DNA of 64,000 bases from Pseudomonas serbica (GCF_028823535.1 NZ_JAQIYM010000090.1:1-64000); one strand, 5' to 3'. Positions 18,028-25,953 are shown, numbered from the stretch's first letter. The notes: generated by a model not told the origin, from the sequence alone. Numbers and translations are program-made.

Positions 18028-18846
18028 ATGTCAGTTATCAACACCAACATGAGTTCCCTGATTGCTCAGAAGAACCTGGTCAGTTCCGGCAACAGCCTGA
18101 GCACCGCCATGGAGCGTCTGAGCTCTGGCATGCGCATCAACTCGTCCAAGGACGACGCCGCTGGCCAGGCCATCGCTAACCGCATGACCGCCCAGGTCAA
18201 AGGCATGGCGCAAGCTGAGCGTAACGCCAACGACGGCGTGTCGATGGTGCAAACGATGGAAGGCGGCCTGAGCCGCATCAACGACAACCTGCAGCGTATC
18301 CGCGAACTCGCTGTGCAAGCGGCTTCCGACACCAACACCGCCGACGACCGTACTTCGATTGCAACGGAAATCGGTGAGCGTGTGAAGGAAATCGACCGCA
18401 TCGCCGGCTCGACGACCTTCAACGGCACGAACTTGCTGAACGGCGTAGCAACGCTGAACATCCAGGTCGGCGGCAACACTACTGCCAACGACAAGATCGC
18501 CGTTTCCACCGTTGACGCCACCAGCGCCACCCTGGCCGTAGGCGCCCTGGCCGTAACGGACAACACGACCTCCAACGCCGCCATTACCTCTGTCGACGCC
18601 GCGCTGAAATCGGTCGATACCGCTCGTGCTACCTTGGGTGCTACCCTGAACCGCTTCGATTCCGTGGTCAGCAACCTGCAAACCAGCTCCACCAACCTGT
18701 CCGCTGCCAAGTCCCGCATCGAAGACGCCGATTACGCCGTCGAAGTTGCGAACATGACCCGCGCCCAGATCCTGCAACAAGCCGGCACCAGCGTTCTGAG
18801 CCAGGCTAACCAGTCGACTCAAAGCGTTTTGAAGCTGCTCCAGTAA
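18028..18846 (+). CDS. fliC2: Flagellin (copy 2 of 3)
   Basis: 272 residues, starting MSVINTNMSSL after an AGAGAGCAGAG ribosome binding site. N- and C-terminal domains are nearly identical to the other two copies; differences concentrate at residues about 110-200 (for example ATEIGERVKEIDR, and a VDATSATLAVGALAVTD segment shared in form with copy 3 but not copy 1). It has its own FliA promoter and terminator, so copies can be expressed independently. Several flagellins in one filament are known in other bacteria; here the copies are young enough for gene conversion to act. Confidence 0.95.
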   Translation: MSVINTNMSSLIAQKNLVSSGNSLSTAMERLSSGMRINSSKDDAAGQAIANRMTAQVKGMAQAERNANDGVSMVQTMEGGLSRINDNLQRIRELAVQAASDTNTADDRTSIATEIGERVKEIDRIAGSTTFNGTNLLNGVATLNIQVGGNTTANDKIAVSTVDATSATLAVGALAVTDNTTSNAAITSVDAALKSVDTARATLGATLNRFDSVVSNLQTSSTNLSAAKSRIEDADYAVEVANMTRAQILQQAGTSVLSQANQSTQSVLKLLQ

Positions 18847-18894
18847 TCTGGCGCCCGTTGTTGATTATTCAATGAATTGACAACGCTAGAGAAC

Positions 18895-18924
18895 AAAAAA
18901 ACGCCCTGCTTGCAGGGCGTTTTT
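18895..18924 (+). terminator. Terminator of flagellin copy 2
   Basis: ACGCCCTG and CAGGGCGT arms inside A- and T-runs; same sequence as after copy 1. Confidence 0.9.
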
Positions 18925-18964
18925 CATTGCTGAAGAAACAGTTAAATATATTTCATAAATTGAC

Positions 18965-18992
18965 TAAAGAATTCGAATAACTTGTCCGATTA
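18965..18992 (+). promoter_or_regulatory. FliA promoter of flagellin copy 3
   Basis: TAAA at 18965-18968, 16 bases, TCCGATTA at 18985-18992, in the repeated flagellin leader. Confidence 0.8.
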
Positions 18993-19040
18993 GTTAGGTA
19001 TTGAGGCGCTAGAGCCGAAACAAAAAAAGAGAGCAGATAT

Positions 19041-19865
19041 ATGGCCGTTATCAATACCAACATGAGTTCCCTGATTGCTCAGAAGAACCTGATCAGCTCC
19101 GGCAACAGCCTGAGCACCGCGATGGAGCGTCTGAGCTCCGGCATGCGCATCAACTCTTCGAAGGACGACGCCGCTGGCCAGGCCATCGCCAACCGCATGA
19201 CCGCGCAGGTCAAAGGCATGGCGCAAGCCGAGCGTAACGCCAACGACGGCGTGTCGATGGTGCAAACGATGGAAGGCGGCCTGAGCCGTATCAACGACAA
19301 CCTGCAGCGTATCCGCGAGCTGGCTGTGCAAGCGGCTTCCGACACCAACACCGCTGACGACCGCACTTCGATCAAAACTGAAATCGACGAACGCGTCAAA
19401 GAAATCGACCGCATCGCCGGTTCCACCACGTTCAACGGCACGCACTTGCTGGACGGTACCGTTACTGCAGCCCTGAGCATCCAGGTCGGCGGCAACACCA
19501 CCACCAACGACAAAATTGACGTTGCCACTGTTGACGCTACCAGCGCCACCCTGGCTGTAGACGCCCTGGCCGTAACGGACAGCACCACCTCCAACGCCAC
19601 CATCACCTCCGTCGACGCAGCGCTGAAGAAAGTCGACACCGCTCGTGCAACCCTGGGTGCGACCCTGAACCGTTTCGACTCCGTCGTAAGCAACCTGCAA
19701 ACCAGCTCCACCAACCTGTCCGCCGCCAAGTCGCGTATCGAAGACGCCGATTACGCTGTTGAAGTGGCAAACATGACCCGTGCCCAGATCCTGCAGCAGG
19801 CCGGCACCAGCGTTCTGAGCCAGGCCAACCAGTCGACTCAGTCGGTTCTGAAACTGCTTCAGTAA
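19041..19865 (+). CDS. fliC3: Flagellin (copy 3 of 3)
   Basis: 274 residues, starting MAVINTNMSSL at 19041 after AAGAGAGCAG. It has the same D0/D1 architecture as copies 1 and 2, with a middle segment that carries a two-residue insertion (HLLDGTVTAALSIQVGG). A different terminator follows, so this is the right border of the duplicated unit, which consists of gene, terminator and FliA promoter and is about 1 kb long. No fliD cap or fliS chaperone gene follows within the window. Confidence 0.95.
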   Translation: MAVINTNMSSLIAQKNLISSGNSLSTAMERLSSGMRINSSKDDAAGQAIANRMTAQVKGMAQAERNANDGVSMVQTMEGGLSRINDNLQRIRELAVQAASDTNTADDRTSIKTEIDERVKEIDRIAGSTTFNGTHLLDGTVTAALSIQVGGNTTTNDKIDVATVDATSATLAVDALAVTDSTTSNATITSVDAALKKVDTARATLGATLNRFDSVVSNLQTSSTNLSAAKSRIEDADYAVEVANMTRAQILQQAGTSVLSQANQSTQSVLKLLQ

Positions 19866-19906
19866 TCGCTCGGCGGGCCCGTGGAAACGGGCTTGCTCAG
19901 CATCAG

Positions 19907-19931
19907 AAAGCACCCGCTGGGTGCTTTTTTT
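19907..19931 (+). terminator. Terminator of flagellin copy 3
   Basis: AAAGCACCC and GGGTGCTTT arms with a GCT loop and a run of T. Confidence 0.85.
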
Positions 19932-19987
19932 ATGGCCAGTTGGTTGGCGATTGTTTCTTGTGTTTTGCCCTGCAGAAGGTGTTTTCA

Positions 19988-20395
19988 ATGGATGCTCTGG
20001 TCAGTTTTCACTTCGTTTACGAAGGCAGTGATTTATACCCAGATGCTCGCAGTTTTGTGATGAAGTTTGATGTCACCCCGGATGCGCGGTTAGCAGCCAT
20101 TATCCGGCACGAGGATGACGGGTTTGATCAACGTCTTGATGAGCTGATGGATGATCTCGACATCGACTACCCAGAAGAATGGCCTTCGTTTGACGCGGAT
20201 CTTTTTGGCTGGCTGACGAACAACCATGAGCTTCACGGTGACCCCCTAGAGGAAGTGAGGCGGGTACGTGACTTCTTGCTGGATGAGGGGTTCAGAGGGG
20301 GCGAAATCGTTGAAATCCCCTACAAGCAGTTTTTGGCCATGGCGGCGCACACGCACACCCAAGCCGATCTTGAGGCCGTGCTCAACGCGCTCTAA
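19988..20395 (+). CDS. Small acidic unknown protein
   Basis: 135 residues from the ATG at 19988, which has AGAAGG eight bases upstream; the frame is open further left but runs into the flagellin terminator. The protein is strongly acidic (DDGFDQRLDELMDDLDIDYPEEW) with a Trp/Phe-containing core (WPSFDADLFGWLTNNHELHG), soluble, no signal peptide. I do not recognise a family. Position directly after the flagellins does not imply a flagellar role because the terminator lies between. Confidence 0.65.
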   Translation: MDALVSFHFVYEGSDLYPDARSFVMKFDVTPDARLAAIIRHEDDGFDQRLDELMDDLDIDYPEEWPSFDADLFGWLTNNHELHGDPLEEVRRVRDFLLDEGFRGGEIVEIPYKQFLAMAAHTHTQADLEAVLNAL

Positions 20396-20522
20396 GCGAG
20401 CAGCGATCTTCGCATTCGGGCGGCGATGGCCTGGTGATCAAAGGGGCGTTGGCGTCAGCCAGAGCTGGACAGGTGCGGAGAGAAGTCGGTGCTCCGCATC
20501 CATGATGCGGCTTGCCTCTTTC

Positions 20523-21323
20523 TTACAAGAGCCATCCACTAAAGATGCCGTGCAGAGCCACACACAGGGTGCCAAAGGCCCCGAGGCTCATCAGGGTGAA
20601 ATCCCGTTCGGTAAACTCTTTGCTTGGTAACAGGTCGAGCTTGCGAGCGGTGTCGTGTACCGACAGTTGATTCTCTAGGCGTGCCTCAAGGGACGGTAGG
20701 GTAGAGTCGTTCAGCTCTTCCAGTTGACGGACGCACGCGGCCTTGTCGGCTTTCCATTCCGTTTTCAGGTACAGGCCGACACGCGCCTTGAAGGCAAACT
20801 TGCGGTAGCGGTAATCAGCAATGTAGAAGAACCTGGAAACGATTTCGACCTGGTCGGCAAAGTTGATTCTCGTGGTACTGACCATTTTCCGTAGAGCGGC
20901 CATTGCTTCTTCAGCCGTCTCGTAAAAGCGCGACTCGATACGGTGCTCGAACACCAGATCTTCGGACTCATCCAAAGGATAGAAGTCTCTGGTAAAGATA
21001 GACTCACCCAGCGTTTGATACGCATAAACCTTTTCCGTCACCGTCTGGCGGATGGGTTCAGCCTTCGGTTTCGCAGGTGCGGTAAAAACAGGGAGTGCTG
21101 GAGCACTTACAAGAGCTTGTTGAACAGCGGGATTAACTGTTGCTTTAATCGCCTCTTGAATGATCTCCCCGGCGTCCGCCACCAACTTCAAGTGCAGTGG
21201 TTCAGACACTTTGAGTCGGGCCGGCAACAACCCTTCGAGGCCGACGAAATCTCCGGACTTAACCGCAGACAAATGAGGAGGTTGGGAAAAGTTTGGAGAG
21301 GCCATTTTATGAATAAAGACCAT
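20523..21323 (-). CDS. Unknown protein with C-terminal membrane segment
   Basis: 266 residues from the ATG at 21323, or 260 from the ATG at 21305; neither has a clear ribosome binding site. A TATAAT-like box on the minus strand near 21345-21350 supports a start close by. Residues about 85-125 form a Pro/Ala-rich linker, followed by a folded charged domain (IESRFYETAEEAMAALRKMV; RFFYIADYRYRKFAFKARVG). The last 25 residues (LMSLGAFGTLCVALHGIFSGWLL) look like a membrane anchor, giving a tail-anchored protein facing the cytoplasm. Family not recognised. Confidence 0.65.
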   Translation of the reverse strand: MVFIHKMASPNFSQPPHLSAVKSGDFVGLEGLLPARLKVSEPLHLKLVADAGEIIQEAIKATVNPAVQQALVSAPALPVFTAPAKPKAEPIRQTVTEKVYAYQTLGESIFTRDFYPLDESEDLVFEHRIESRFYETAEEAMAALRKMVSTTRINFADQVEIVSRFFYIADYRYRKFAFKARVGLYLKTEWKADKAACVRQLEELNDSTLPSLEARLENQLSVHDTARKLDLLPSKEFTERDFTLMSLGAFGTLCVALHGIFSGWLL

Positions 21324-21574
21324 ATATTGATATTATGTCTGCATTATAATTATCCGATTAACTTGCACAACTAATTTATGTGTGTTTTTCGATAAAAACA
21401 TTGATTTATTTGAATTTTGGTAATTCATCGCCTTCGTTTTGAGTCCAATCTACCCAAACTTGGTCTTTCGGGCTGGACAGGAGTGCACCAGGATCAGTGG
21501 TTATTCGATATTGGATTGGCAACATAGGGTTTGAATTGATACCATAACGGCTCACTTTTGAAGGGATCACCAAC

Positions 21575-23764
21575 GTGGAGCAGCTAACCGGCGTTATTGA
21601 TGGAGTCCGACTCCGTAATGGAAATGGCTTCATCATTTTCGAACTGCGGCTCGGCGAGCGTGTCGTCACTGTCACCGGTACCGACCAGGAGCTCTTCGAA
21701 GGTGACGTGGTTGTGTGCACCGGGGAATGGGTGAAGTACGACGGTAAGCCCCAATTCAAAACCAAAACCATCCTGCCGCAGATTCCAACCTCGAAAGAGG
21801 CAATCGAGGCCTATATTCTGGCAGGCCGGATCAAAGGCATCAGTACGGTACTTGGCAAGCGCTTGGTTGAGGCGTTCGGCGTAGATTTGCTGTATGTGAT
21901 CGAAAACGAGCCGGCAAAGCTCAAAAAGGTAAAAGGTTTTGGGCCGGCGCGGATCAAGGATCTCACCGAAGGGCTGCGGGCGCAGCTGGGATACCGAAGC
22001 ATTCTGTTGTTCTTGAGTGGTTTCGGCCTCGGCACTTACCTGGTCAAGAAGATCCACGACGTCTACACCTTTAACGCCGTCAACCGCATCAAGGAAAACC
22101 CCTACAAGCTTTGCACTGACATTCCGGGCGTCGGTTTCACCATTGCCGACAGCATCGGTCGTCAGATGAACATTGCCATTGACGATCCGGATCGCATCCT
22201 GGCCGGTCTCGTCCATTCGCTGGAGGGCGTTGTACGGGCCACCGGCAGCACCGGCGTCCCAGAAGTAACTTTGGTGGCGGCCACCGAAAAACTGCTCAAG
22301 CCAAACGGTGCGGTTGAGGCTGGTAAAATCAAAACGGTCATCCCCCGGCTGGTCGCTGAGAAGCACGCGATGGAGCTGGAGGTAGAAGGTGCGCCATTCC
22401 TTTTCCCGGTTAACCTGTATTGGGCGGAGCGGGGGATCGCCAAACACGTTAAGCGCTTGTTGGGCCCGCGCATTACGGTTGAGATTGATCCGGAGGCGCT
22501 CGATGATCTGGTGAATGAGGCTCAGAGTCGGGTAGGAAAGGAACTGTCCCTGAATCAACGTCGTGCCGTTAAGCTCGCGCTGTGCAACCCACTCTCGATC
22601 ATCACCGGGGGCCCAGGCACCGGAAAAACAACCATCATGCGCGTGCTCCTGGAATGCTGCAGAATTGGTTTAGGGGCTGTTGATGGGGACATGCTGCCGA
22701 GCGCTCCGACGGGTAAAGCCTCCAAACGGCTTGAGCATTCGACAGGCCTACCGGCATTCACGATTCACCGTGCCCTTGGATTCAGCCCAGATGGTGGTTT
22801 CAACTTCAACGAAGAGTGCCAACTGCCGTTCAGTGTGATTGTCGTCGACGAATTTTCAATGACCGACACCATGTTGTGTTACTCGCTGATTCAGGCAGTG
22901 GCGACAGGCACGCGACTGGTCTTTGTGGGCGACGTTGATCAACTCGAATCGGTCGGGGCAGGGCGTGTGCTCAAGGACATGATCGACTCAGAGGTGATTC
23001 CGTATCAGCGCCTGACCGACCTGTATCGCACGAGCGCCTCGAGCATGATTGCCCTAAACGCCACGGAGATGAACAACGGTCGGATGCCGATCTTGGCCAA
23101 CGGCGATAAAGACTCGGACTTCTGGTTCCTCAACACGAAATCTGACGAGGAAACTGCGGATACGATCATCGGGCTTATCGACCGGTTGAGCGCAAAATAT
23201 GGCTTTGACCCGTTTGATGACATCCAGGTATTGACCCCGATGCGCATGGGCGCTGTGGGGATGTACGAGCTTAACAACCGGCTACAGAAAAAGCTGAACG
23301 GTAAAAACCTGGGTAAGGGCATCAAACTCAAGCAGGACGACATCAATGTCGAGTTCTGCCTGGGTGACAAAGTTATGCATGTTGAGAACAACCAGGCCCT
23401 TGGGGTGATGAATGGTGAGGTCGGCAGGGTCATAGCGGTCGACGTTCCTCGCCGCGAGGTGACGGCCATGATTGAGGGCGCAAAGATCGTTTATGCGTTT
23501 GCGGATCTTGCCCAATTGAGGCTGAACTACGCGCAAACCATCCACAAAAGCCAGGGCTCCGAATACCCGTGCGTGATCATTCCCTGCTCGATGTCTCACT
23601 ACAACATGCTTTTCCGGAGCATCTTTTACACCGGTACCACTCGCGCAAAGCAGTTCATGGTGTATGTCGGAGAGCTCAAAGCGCTGAAGACCGCGATCAG
23701 TCGCGTAGGCAGCGAACGCCGGCTCACCGGCTTGAAATATTGGCTCGAAAAAATGGCCGCGTAA
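21575..23764 (+). CDS. recD2: RecD2-like SF1B DNA helicase
   Basis: 729 residues, the usual size of RecD2 (about 720-740), which acts without RecBC. The N-terminal OB-like part (residues 1-75) and a helix-hairpin-helix region (about 90-210: VKGFGPARIKDL; IPGVGFTIADSIGRQM) precede the motor. Walker A is GGPGTGKTT (about 345), the DEAD-like box is VVDEFSM (about 421), and the UvrD-like 2A region has QTIHKSQGSEYP (about 654) and GTTRAKQ. The start is a GTG at 21575 with GAAGGGA upstream. The enzyme unwinds DNA 5' to 3' and would help replication or repair of the replicon. It is unusual for Pseudomonas, which normally relies on RecBCD. Confidence 0.85.
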   Translation: MEQLTGVIDGVRLRNGNGFIIFELRLGERVVTVTGTDQELFEGDVVVCTGEWVKYDGKPQFKTKTILPQIPTSKEAIEAYILAGRIKGISTVLGKRLVEAFGVDLLYVIENEPAKLKKVKGFGPARIKDLTEGLRAQLGYRSILLFLSGFGLGTYLVKKIHDVYTFNAVNRIKENPYKLCTDIPGVGFTIADSIGRQMNIAIDDPDRILAGLVHSLEGVVRATGSTGVPEVTLVAATEKLLKPNGAVEAGKIKTVIPRLVAEKHAMELEVEGAPFLFPVNLYWAERGIAKHVKRLLGPRITVEIDPEALDDLVNEAQSRVGKELSLNQRRAVKLALCNPLSIITGGPGTGKTTIMRVLLECCRIGLGAVDGDMLPSAPTGKASKRLEHSTGLPAFTIHRALGFSPDGGFNFNEECQLPFSVIVVDEFSMTDTMLCYSLIQAVATGTRLVFVGDVDQLESVGAGRVLKDMIDSEVIPYQRLTDLYRTSASSMIALNATEMNNGRMPILANGDKDSDFWFLNTKSDEETADTIIGLIDRLSAKYGFDPFDDIQVLTPMRMGAVGMYELNNRLQKKLNGKNLGKGIKLKQDDINVEFCLGDKVMHVENNQALGVMNGEVGRVIAVDVPRREVTAMIEGAKIVYAFADLAQLRLNYAQTIHKSQGSEYPCVIIPCSMSHYNMLFRSIFYTGTTRAKQFMVYVGELKALKTAISRVGSERRLTGLKYWLEKMAA

Positions 23765-23791
23765 TGGCGGCCATGTAGAACTCGGCGAAGG

Positions 23792-24214
23792 CTAAATCAG
23801 CTCGTTTAGCGCGTAGGCTTTCACCAGCTCCAGTTCGTCCGCAGGGATATCAGGTTCATCATCCAACGGCATAGATTCTGGGAGTGCGCTCTCGGGACTG
23901 GTGGCTGGCGCATCCATCGCTTCGACAGCTTCGGTCACTTTGTTGGCAGCAGGCTCTGCGGTTATTGTCAGTGGGGCGTCATCTGCTGGTATGTAAAACC
24001 CATCATCTTCTTCCACCATCGGCACTGGCTCTCCCAGGATGCTCAGCAGGTGTGCGATATACAACGTGCCGAAGAACTTCTTGCCAGTCTCGGAGATCAG
24101 CAAGGGTTCCTGGTGCGTGCCCACGTCGACAGTGCCTATGACGGTCAGCGTTTCTTTGCCGAATTTGACCTGGTCTTTTAGGGCTAGGCCGAGGGCTGCT
24201 GCGGGGGTCATCAT
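23792..24214 (-). CDS. Unknown acidic protein
   Basis: 140 residues starting MMTPAAALGL at 24214, with GAAGAGAT upstream. The first 70 residues may form a small beta-rich domain (VKFGKETLTVIGTVDVGTHQEPLLISETGKKFF is split by Gly/Thr turns). The C-terminal half is an acidic, Pro/Ala-rich tail. It is convergent with recD2 and ends 28 bases after it. It may form an operon with the gene at 24229, 15 bases upstream. Family not recognised. Confidence 0.6.
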   Translation of the reverse strand: MMTPAAALGLALKDQVKFGKETLTVIGTVDVGTHQEPLLISETGKKFFGTLYIAHLLSILGEPVPMVEEDDGFYIPADDAPLTITAEPAANKVTEAVEAMDAPATSPESALPESMPLDDEPDIPADELELVKAYALNELI

Positions 24215-24228
24215 CTGATTCGATCTCT

Positions 24229-24648
24229 TCAGGCAATTACGGAGGTGAATTCAGGGCGGTCGACCGGGAAGCTGACGCACACATGTCTGGAGCCGAGGAT
24301 ACCGGTGTCAGGTACGAAGGTGACGCCCCAGCTGCCGTCGATCCACAGCGTCGCGCTCAGAGGCTTCAGACCTTTCTTGAAAGCGCTCTTGCTGACCGTG
24401 TGGCCAGGGTTTGTTTTGAGGTGCTCGGGGTAGTGGTTCTCGGCAGCTTTATCCAGGGCCAAGTCGAGCATGTCAGGTGACATGAACTTGCTGAAGGGAA
24501 AGTCCCTGATGCTGTCCTTGGCCACGTTGAGTATCGCATCATCCACCGGTTTGTTGCCCAGCAATAGGTAGACGGGAATACTGGCGCCTTGGATTTCTAC
24601 GGCGACCTGGTGGAGCGGGGTGGTGCTGTTATACGGGAAGGGCATGTA
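24229..24648 (-). CDS. Unknown protein
   Basis: 139 residues from the ATG at 24648. A TTATAG-like -10 box on the minus strand near 24670-24680 would place the transcript start a short distance before this ATG; the frame is open to 24774, but that part (rich in Cys and Arg) reads like non-coding sequence. The protein has a repeat of hydrophobic strands (VAVEIQGASIPVYLLLG; ATLWIDGSWGVTFVPD) and no motif that I recognise. It precedes the gene ending at 23792 and may be its operon partner. Confidence 0.55.
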   Translation of the reverse strand, partial: YMPFPYNSTTPLHQVAVEIQGASIPVYLLLGNKPVDDAILNVAKDSIRDFPFSKFMSPDMLDLALDKAAENHYPEHLKTNPGHTVSKSAFKKGLKPLSATLWIDGSWGVTFVPDTGILGSRHVCVSFPVDRPEFTSVIA

Positions 24649-24814
24649 CATGAGCAGAACCTGTCTATAATGAGCATGTCCAGCAGGCACCAAACAATGC
24701 ACATAAATTGCCATAACTGGGTATTCCCGCAGGATAATGCAGGTTCTCGCACAGCCGCAACCCACAATTCTCAACGCTTTCGATTAATTTGTGAAAAAAA
24801 AGAAAGAAAGAGTA

Positions 24815-24843
24815 TTGACTCATCTAAATTGCCCTACTAAGAT
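24815..24843 (+). promoter_or_regulatory. Promoter of the leader peptide and tRNA operon
   Basis: TTGACT at 24815-24820, 17 bases, TAAGAT at 24838-24843. The expected start near 24850 gives a short 5' end before the leader ribosome binding site at 24855-24860. Confidence 0.65.
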
Positions 24844-24866
24844 GGGATCACACCAGAGGAAATATC

Positions 24867-24920
24867 ATGTCCAGTATATCATCGCTCACCAGCCTGACAC
24901 CCAGCTCACCAGCTGACTGA
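24867..24920 (+). CDS. Serine-rich leader peptide of the tRNA operon
   Basis: 17 codons, peptide MSSISSLTSLTPSSPAD, with AGAGGA seven bases before the ATG. Seven codons are Ser and use five different serine codons (TCC, AGT, TCA, TCG, AGC); two each are Thr, Pro and Leu. The tRNA genes that follow are Ser(GGA), Ser(GCT), Thr, Pro, Ser(TGA) and Leu. The stop at 24918 lies two bases before the first arm of the attenuator. The peptide product is unlikely to matter; ribosome speed through these codons would report how well these tRNAs are charged. The gene is too short for usual gene finders. Being translated is an inference from the binding site and composition. Confidence 0.75.
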   Translation: MSSISSLTSLTPSSPAD

Positions 24921-24921
24921 C

Positions 24922-25002
24922 GCATGTCCTCTGCCCGGACATGTGTTCCGGGATTATGTCTTCTGACGAAACCCGGAATCTAATTTCCGGGTTTTTGTTT
25001 TT
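24922..25002 (+). promoter_or_regulatory. Transcription attenuator before tRNA-Ser
   Basis: Five complementary segments are seen: 1 CATGTCC (24923-24929), 2 CCCGGACATG (24934-24943), 3 TTCCGGG (24946-24952), 4 AACCCGGAA (24970-24978), 5 TTCCGGGTT (24984-24992) followed by a T-rich run. 1 pairs with 2 (7 bp), 2 with 3 (6 bp), 3 with 4 (7 bp) and 4 with 5 (9 bp, terminator). A ribosome at the leader stop would cover segment 1, let 2:3 form and so leave 4:5 free to terminate. A ribosome stalled earlier on Ser codons would let 1:2 and 3:4 form and allow read-through into the tRNA genes. This is the logic of amino acid operon attenuators. Confidence 0.75.
24970..25002 (+). terminator. Attenuator terminator hairpin
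   Basis: A 9-base-pair stem AACCCGGAA/TTCCGGGTT with a five-base loop, followed by TTTGTTTTT. It sits only eight bases before tRNA-Ser(GGA), so it cannot serve a gene upstream other than the leader. Confidence 0.8.
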
Positions 25003-25010
25003 GTAATTAC

Positions 25011-25099
25011 GGGTAGTTGCCGGAGCGGTCAAACGGGCTTGCTTGGAAAGCATGAGTCCCGAAAGGGGCACAAAGGTTCGAACCCTTTACTATCCGCCA
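25011..25099 (+). tRNA. tRNA-Ser(GGA)
   Basis: 89 bases including CCA. Acceptor stem GGGTAGT/ACTATCC, long variable arm, T arm AAAGG-TTCGAAC-CCTTT, anticodon GGA at 25045-25047. It reads TCC and TCT. A T-T mismatch lies in the second pair of the anticodon stem. The gene is directly behind the attenuator. Confidence 0.85.
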
Positions 25100-25143
25100 C
25101 TTTTTTTGATTCATCGCTCTTTACACAATTTGAGATTCACATA

Positions 25144-25233
25144 GGACAGGTGACCGAGTGGCCGAAGGTGCTCCCCTGCTAAGGGAGTAGATCTTAAAAC
25201 GTCTCGAGGGTTCGAATCCCTCCCTGTCCGCCA
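25144..25233 (+). tRNA. tRNA-Ser(GCT)
   Basis: 90 bases including CCA. Acceptor GGACAGG/CCTGTCC, anticodon stem CTCCC/GGGAG with loop CTGCTAA, long variable arm. It reads AGC and AGT. It is the second serine tRNA of the operon. Confidence 0.92.
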
Positions 25234-25238
25234 TTTAC

Positions 25239-25314
25239 GCCGAAATAGCTCAGACGGTAGAGCAGCGCACTCGTAACGCGAAGGTCGCAGGTTCGATTCC
25301 TGTTTTCGGCACCA
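25239..25314 (+). tRNA. tRNA-Thr(CGT)
   Basis: 76 bases including CCA. Acceptor GCCGAAA/TTTCGGC and T arm GCAGG-TTCGATT-CCTGT are sound. The anticodon loop is CTCGTAA. The anticodon stem GCGCA/CGCGA has only the three middle pairs intact, with G-A and A-C mismatches at the ends, so function may be reduced. It starts five bases after tRNA-Ser(GCT). Confidence 0.8.
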
Positions 25315-25744
25315 GGTGCAGCGTATCGTGAGTTTCACACGATCCGCAAAGCGGTCGCAGTAGAGCCTGACTCTGCGACTTGGCACTCTTGATCCCTTCA
25401 GGATGATTGAAAGCTCCCGCCCCAAGCATTGCTAGGCCGGGTAGCGGTGGAGGAGGTGGCAGGGGTGGACTGTATTTCCCCTGTACTCCGTTGAAGCTGA
25501 AAAGGTCAGGGTATTTAACCTTGGTTAGGTGAAACCAGGCGGAAGGAGCGGAAGCCAACGAAGCTTCTTTCGACTTGAATCCGTGTTGGCCCTTGAGCAG
25601 AAGATCGTTTGGTCTGTATCGAGTGGTGATTTAGGGTTTAATAACCTTACAGTCTTTGGCTGGCAGCTGGACTCATCAGCTAGTTGCACGGGCGGTACCA
25701 CGCTGCAACCGTGTGATAGAGGTTGATGTGAAAGGCTGTTTTAT
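25315..25744 (+). other. Structured spacer inside the tRNA cluster, no gene seen
   Basis: 430 bases without a credible coding frame or tRNA. Several hairpins are visible: TCGCAG/CTGCGA near 25360, and a nested stem at about 25689-25715 (CACGG-GCG-loop-CGC-x-CCGTG). It could be a processed part of a long tRNA precursor, a decayed tRNA region or a separate RNA. I see nothing that decides between these. Confidence 0.4.
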
Positions 25745-25820
25745 CGGGGTGTAGCGCAGTTGGTAGCGCGCCTGCTTTGGGAGCAGGATGTCAGGAGTTC
25801 GAATCCCCTCACCCCGACCA
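25745..25820 (+). tRNA. tRNA-Pro(TGG)
   Basis: 76 bases including CCA. Acceptor CGGGGTG/CACCCCG, anticodon stem CCTGC/GCAGG with loop TTTGGGA, T arm with GTTCGAATC. A normal proline tRNA that reads CCN with modification. Confidence 0.93.
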
Positions 25821-25874
25821 TTTCCGCTGTTGTTTCAGGTGATGCTTAATCCCATAAATGACAGCAAGTCAGTG

Positions 25875-25902
25875 TTGACAACGGTTGTAGAGGCTGTAGA
25901 TT
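25875..25902 (+). promoter_or_regulatory. Possible internal promoter before tRNA-Ser(TGA)
   Basis: TTGACA at 25875-25880, 16 bases, TAGATT at 25897-25902, about 50 bases before the tRNA. It would allow the distal tRNAs to escape attenuation. Confidence 0.4.
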
Positions 25903-25953
25903 TGGCGACAAGTGACGCTTACAGCGGGTCACCAACAGCTTCAAGAGTTCCCT

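Noticed and set aside
17007..19988. Long minus-strand frames opposite each flagellin gene
   Set aside because: The same His/Gly/Val-rich pattern occurs three times because the flagellin genes are copies. No binding sites or promoters fit.
25667..25680. On the minus strand, CTGATGAGTCC, which resembles a hammerhead ribozyme core
   Set aside because: The GGAC-GAAA half that must follow stem II is missing, so the catalytic core cannot form.
25691..25703. On the minus strand, TGGTACCGC, the core of the T-box anti-terminator
   Set aside because: T-box leaders belong mainly to Gram-positive bacteria, the strand is opposite to the tRNA genes, and no specifier loop or downstream synthetase gene is present. 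A short match by chance is likely.
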